Assembly: GCF_002940685.1 (NCBI RefSeq)
Contig: NZ_PNFP01000010.1
Coordinates: 186,001-250,000, forward strand
Reading direction: 5' to 3'
Source: Ensifer adhaerens
Lineage (GTDB): Bacteria > Pseudomonadota > Alphaproteobacteria > Rhizobiales > Rhizobiaceae
Length of the DNA stretch: 64,000 bases
This document shows positions 63,132 through 64,000 of this stretch, piece after piece. The position numbers and the translations under genes were made by a program. Numbering within the stretch: position 1 is the stretch's first letter; each line of letters starts with the position of its first letter. Below the pieces are notes generated by a model. That model ran no database searches. It was not told where the DNA came from and worked only from the letters and a program-made list of their open reading frames with translations.

Positions 63132-64000
63132 CTATGTCCTTGAAGCGATCGGCAGGGCTTCGAGCAGTACGGCGATCGCCGCATCGACGGTGGCCGAGCG
63201 TCGATCCCGCGCGAAAAGCCCGTATTGCACGGCAAGCGGCTTCGGAACGCCCGATGAAGCCGGCAGCGCCCGCATCGTGCCGGCGCGCATCGCTTCCGGC
63301 GGCAGCAGGCCGATGCCGAGCCCGTTCTCGATCGCGGCCTGAAGCGCCGTGATGCTCTGGCTGGTAAAGGTAATCCGGTGTTCCCGGCCCTCGTCCGCCA
63401 GCGTCTCGATCATGCGCCGGCGCCAGAGGCAGGGGGCTGCGAAGGCAACGAGGTCGACCGGCTGCGTTTCGTCGAAAGCGTAGTCCGTCGCGCAGGCCCA
63501 TTGCAGTTCGACATTCCAGGTGGTCAGCGCGTCGGCAGTAACCACCGACGTCGGCACGACCATGATGTCGAGATCGCCTTCGGGCCAGGTCTTGCCGAGC
63601 GTCACGCATTGCTCGACGACCACGTCGAGCCGGATCTGCGAATAACCGCGACGCAGCCGCCCGAGCGCCTCGGGCAACGTGGTCGTTGCCACTTCCTCGG
63701 CAAGCCCGACCCGCACGCCACCGCTCAACTCCGCCTGTCGCAAACGTGCCGCCGCTTCGTCGCCAAGCGCCAGCATGCGGGTCGCGTATCCCAGGAACAA
63801 TTCGCCCTCCGGCGTCGGCACGACACCGCGACCGGTGCGGTTGAAGAGTTGGCGCCCAAGCAGGTCCTCAAGCCGTCGCATCTGCATGCTCAGCGCCGAT
63901 TGGGTGCGGCCGGTTTGAGTGGCGACGCGGTTCAGACTGCCTTGCCGGCAGACCGCGACGAAGCTGCGCAAGAGGTCGATGCCGATCTGATCTGATATCA
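63132..64000 (-). CDS. LysR family transcriptional regulator (5' end at window edge)
   Basis: At least 289 residues are visible, starting ISDQIGIDLLRSFVAVCRQGSLN. The helix-turn-helix (residues 12-50) and LysR effector domain are complete. The codon just outside the window reads ?TG, so the true start may be that codon. It is convergent with the M19 dipeptidase gene, 51 bp apart. Target and effector unknown. Confidence 0.88.
   Translation of the reverse strand, partial: ISDQIGIDLLRSFVAVCRQGSLNRVATQTGRTQSALSMQMRRLEDLLGRQLFNRTGRGVVPTPEGELFLGYATRMLALGDEAAARLRQAELSGGVRVGLAEEVATTTLPEALGRLRRGYSQIRLDVVVEQCVTLGKTWPEGDLDIMVVPTSVVTADALTTWNVELQWACATDYAFDETQPVDLVAFAAPCLWRRRMIETLADEGREHRITFTSQSITALQAAIENGLGIGLLPPEAMRAGTMRALPASSGVPKPLAVQYGLFARDRRSATVDAAIAVLLEALPIASRT

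Overview
The window is GC-rich, densely packed bacterial DNA with codon use and gene content typical of Alphaproteobacteria, most likely the Rhizobiaceae (Ensifer/Sinorhizobium/Rhizobium-like). This is inferred from Aap-type amino-acid permeases, a DUF930 protein, Tct tricarboxylate carriers with TctDE, and a SigF/NrsF pair. No rRNA, tRNA, ribosomal or replication genes, insertion sequences or CRISPR arrays are visible. It looks like a catabolic and stress-response stretch of a chromosome or chromid: 52 coding genes, many of them transporters and regulators. The first and last genes are cut by the window edges.

Left part (1-16400): the 5' end of a probable GGDEF protein. An adenine-salvage operon follows (two divergent adenine deaminases around an NCS2 purine permease) with a divergent LysR gene. 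Next come a YheO-like regulator, ornithine-cyclodeaminase-like and threonine-dehydratase-like operon, the tctCBA tricarboxylate transporter, and divergent tctDE with a third gene for a periplasmic binding protein.

16427-20489 is the most striking locus: a complete bufferin-type RiPP system. It has a DUF2282 precursor with a signal peptide and four cysteines (bufA), the MNIO/DUF692 iron oxidase (bufB), the DUF2063 partner (bufC) and a DoxX membrane protein (bufD). Divergent from it is the ECF sigma factor/anti-sigma pair sigF-nrsF. Both sides of the shared intergenic region carry the same GTAAC-N16/17-CGAA promoter signature.

20733-25063: a DeoR regulator divergent from a chimeric autotransporter whose passenger is an intact endonuclease/exonuclease/phosphatase domain; two matching inverted repeats lie between them. 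25167-34936: an iron/phosphoglycerate-type ABC transporter next to a PgtC-PgtB-PgtA-like three-component regulatory system. A clear sigma-54 promoter precedes the transporter's binding-protein gene.

35132-45809: an ABC exporter preceded by a possible leader-peptide attenuator, a BaiN-type flavoprotein, an Aap-like amino-acid transporter without its ATPase, a DUF930 protein, and an MFS exporter with an AraC regulator. 45880-49698: a subtilisin autotransporter whose barrel is a paralogue of the first autotransporter's, divergent from a LuxR solo. 50219-55546: an arginine/lysine/ornithine decarboxylase between two APC exchangers, probably an acid-resistance module.

55837-64000: genes pointing to D-amino-acid and peptide catabolism (DmpA-type P1 peptidase, D-amino-acid aminotransferase, S12 D-aminopeptidase, M19 dipeptidase, two LysR regulators). 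Between them sits an ECF41 sigma factor operon with a carboxymuconolactone-decarboxylase-like protein and a recognisable self-promoter.
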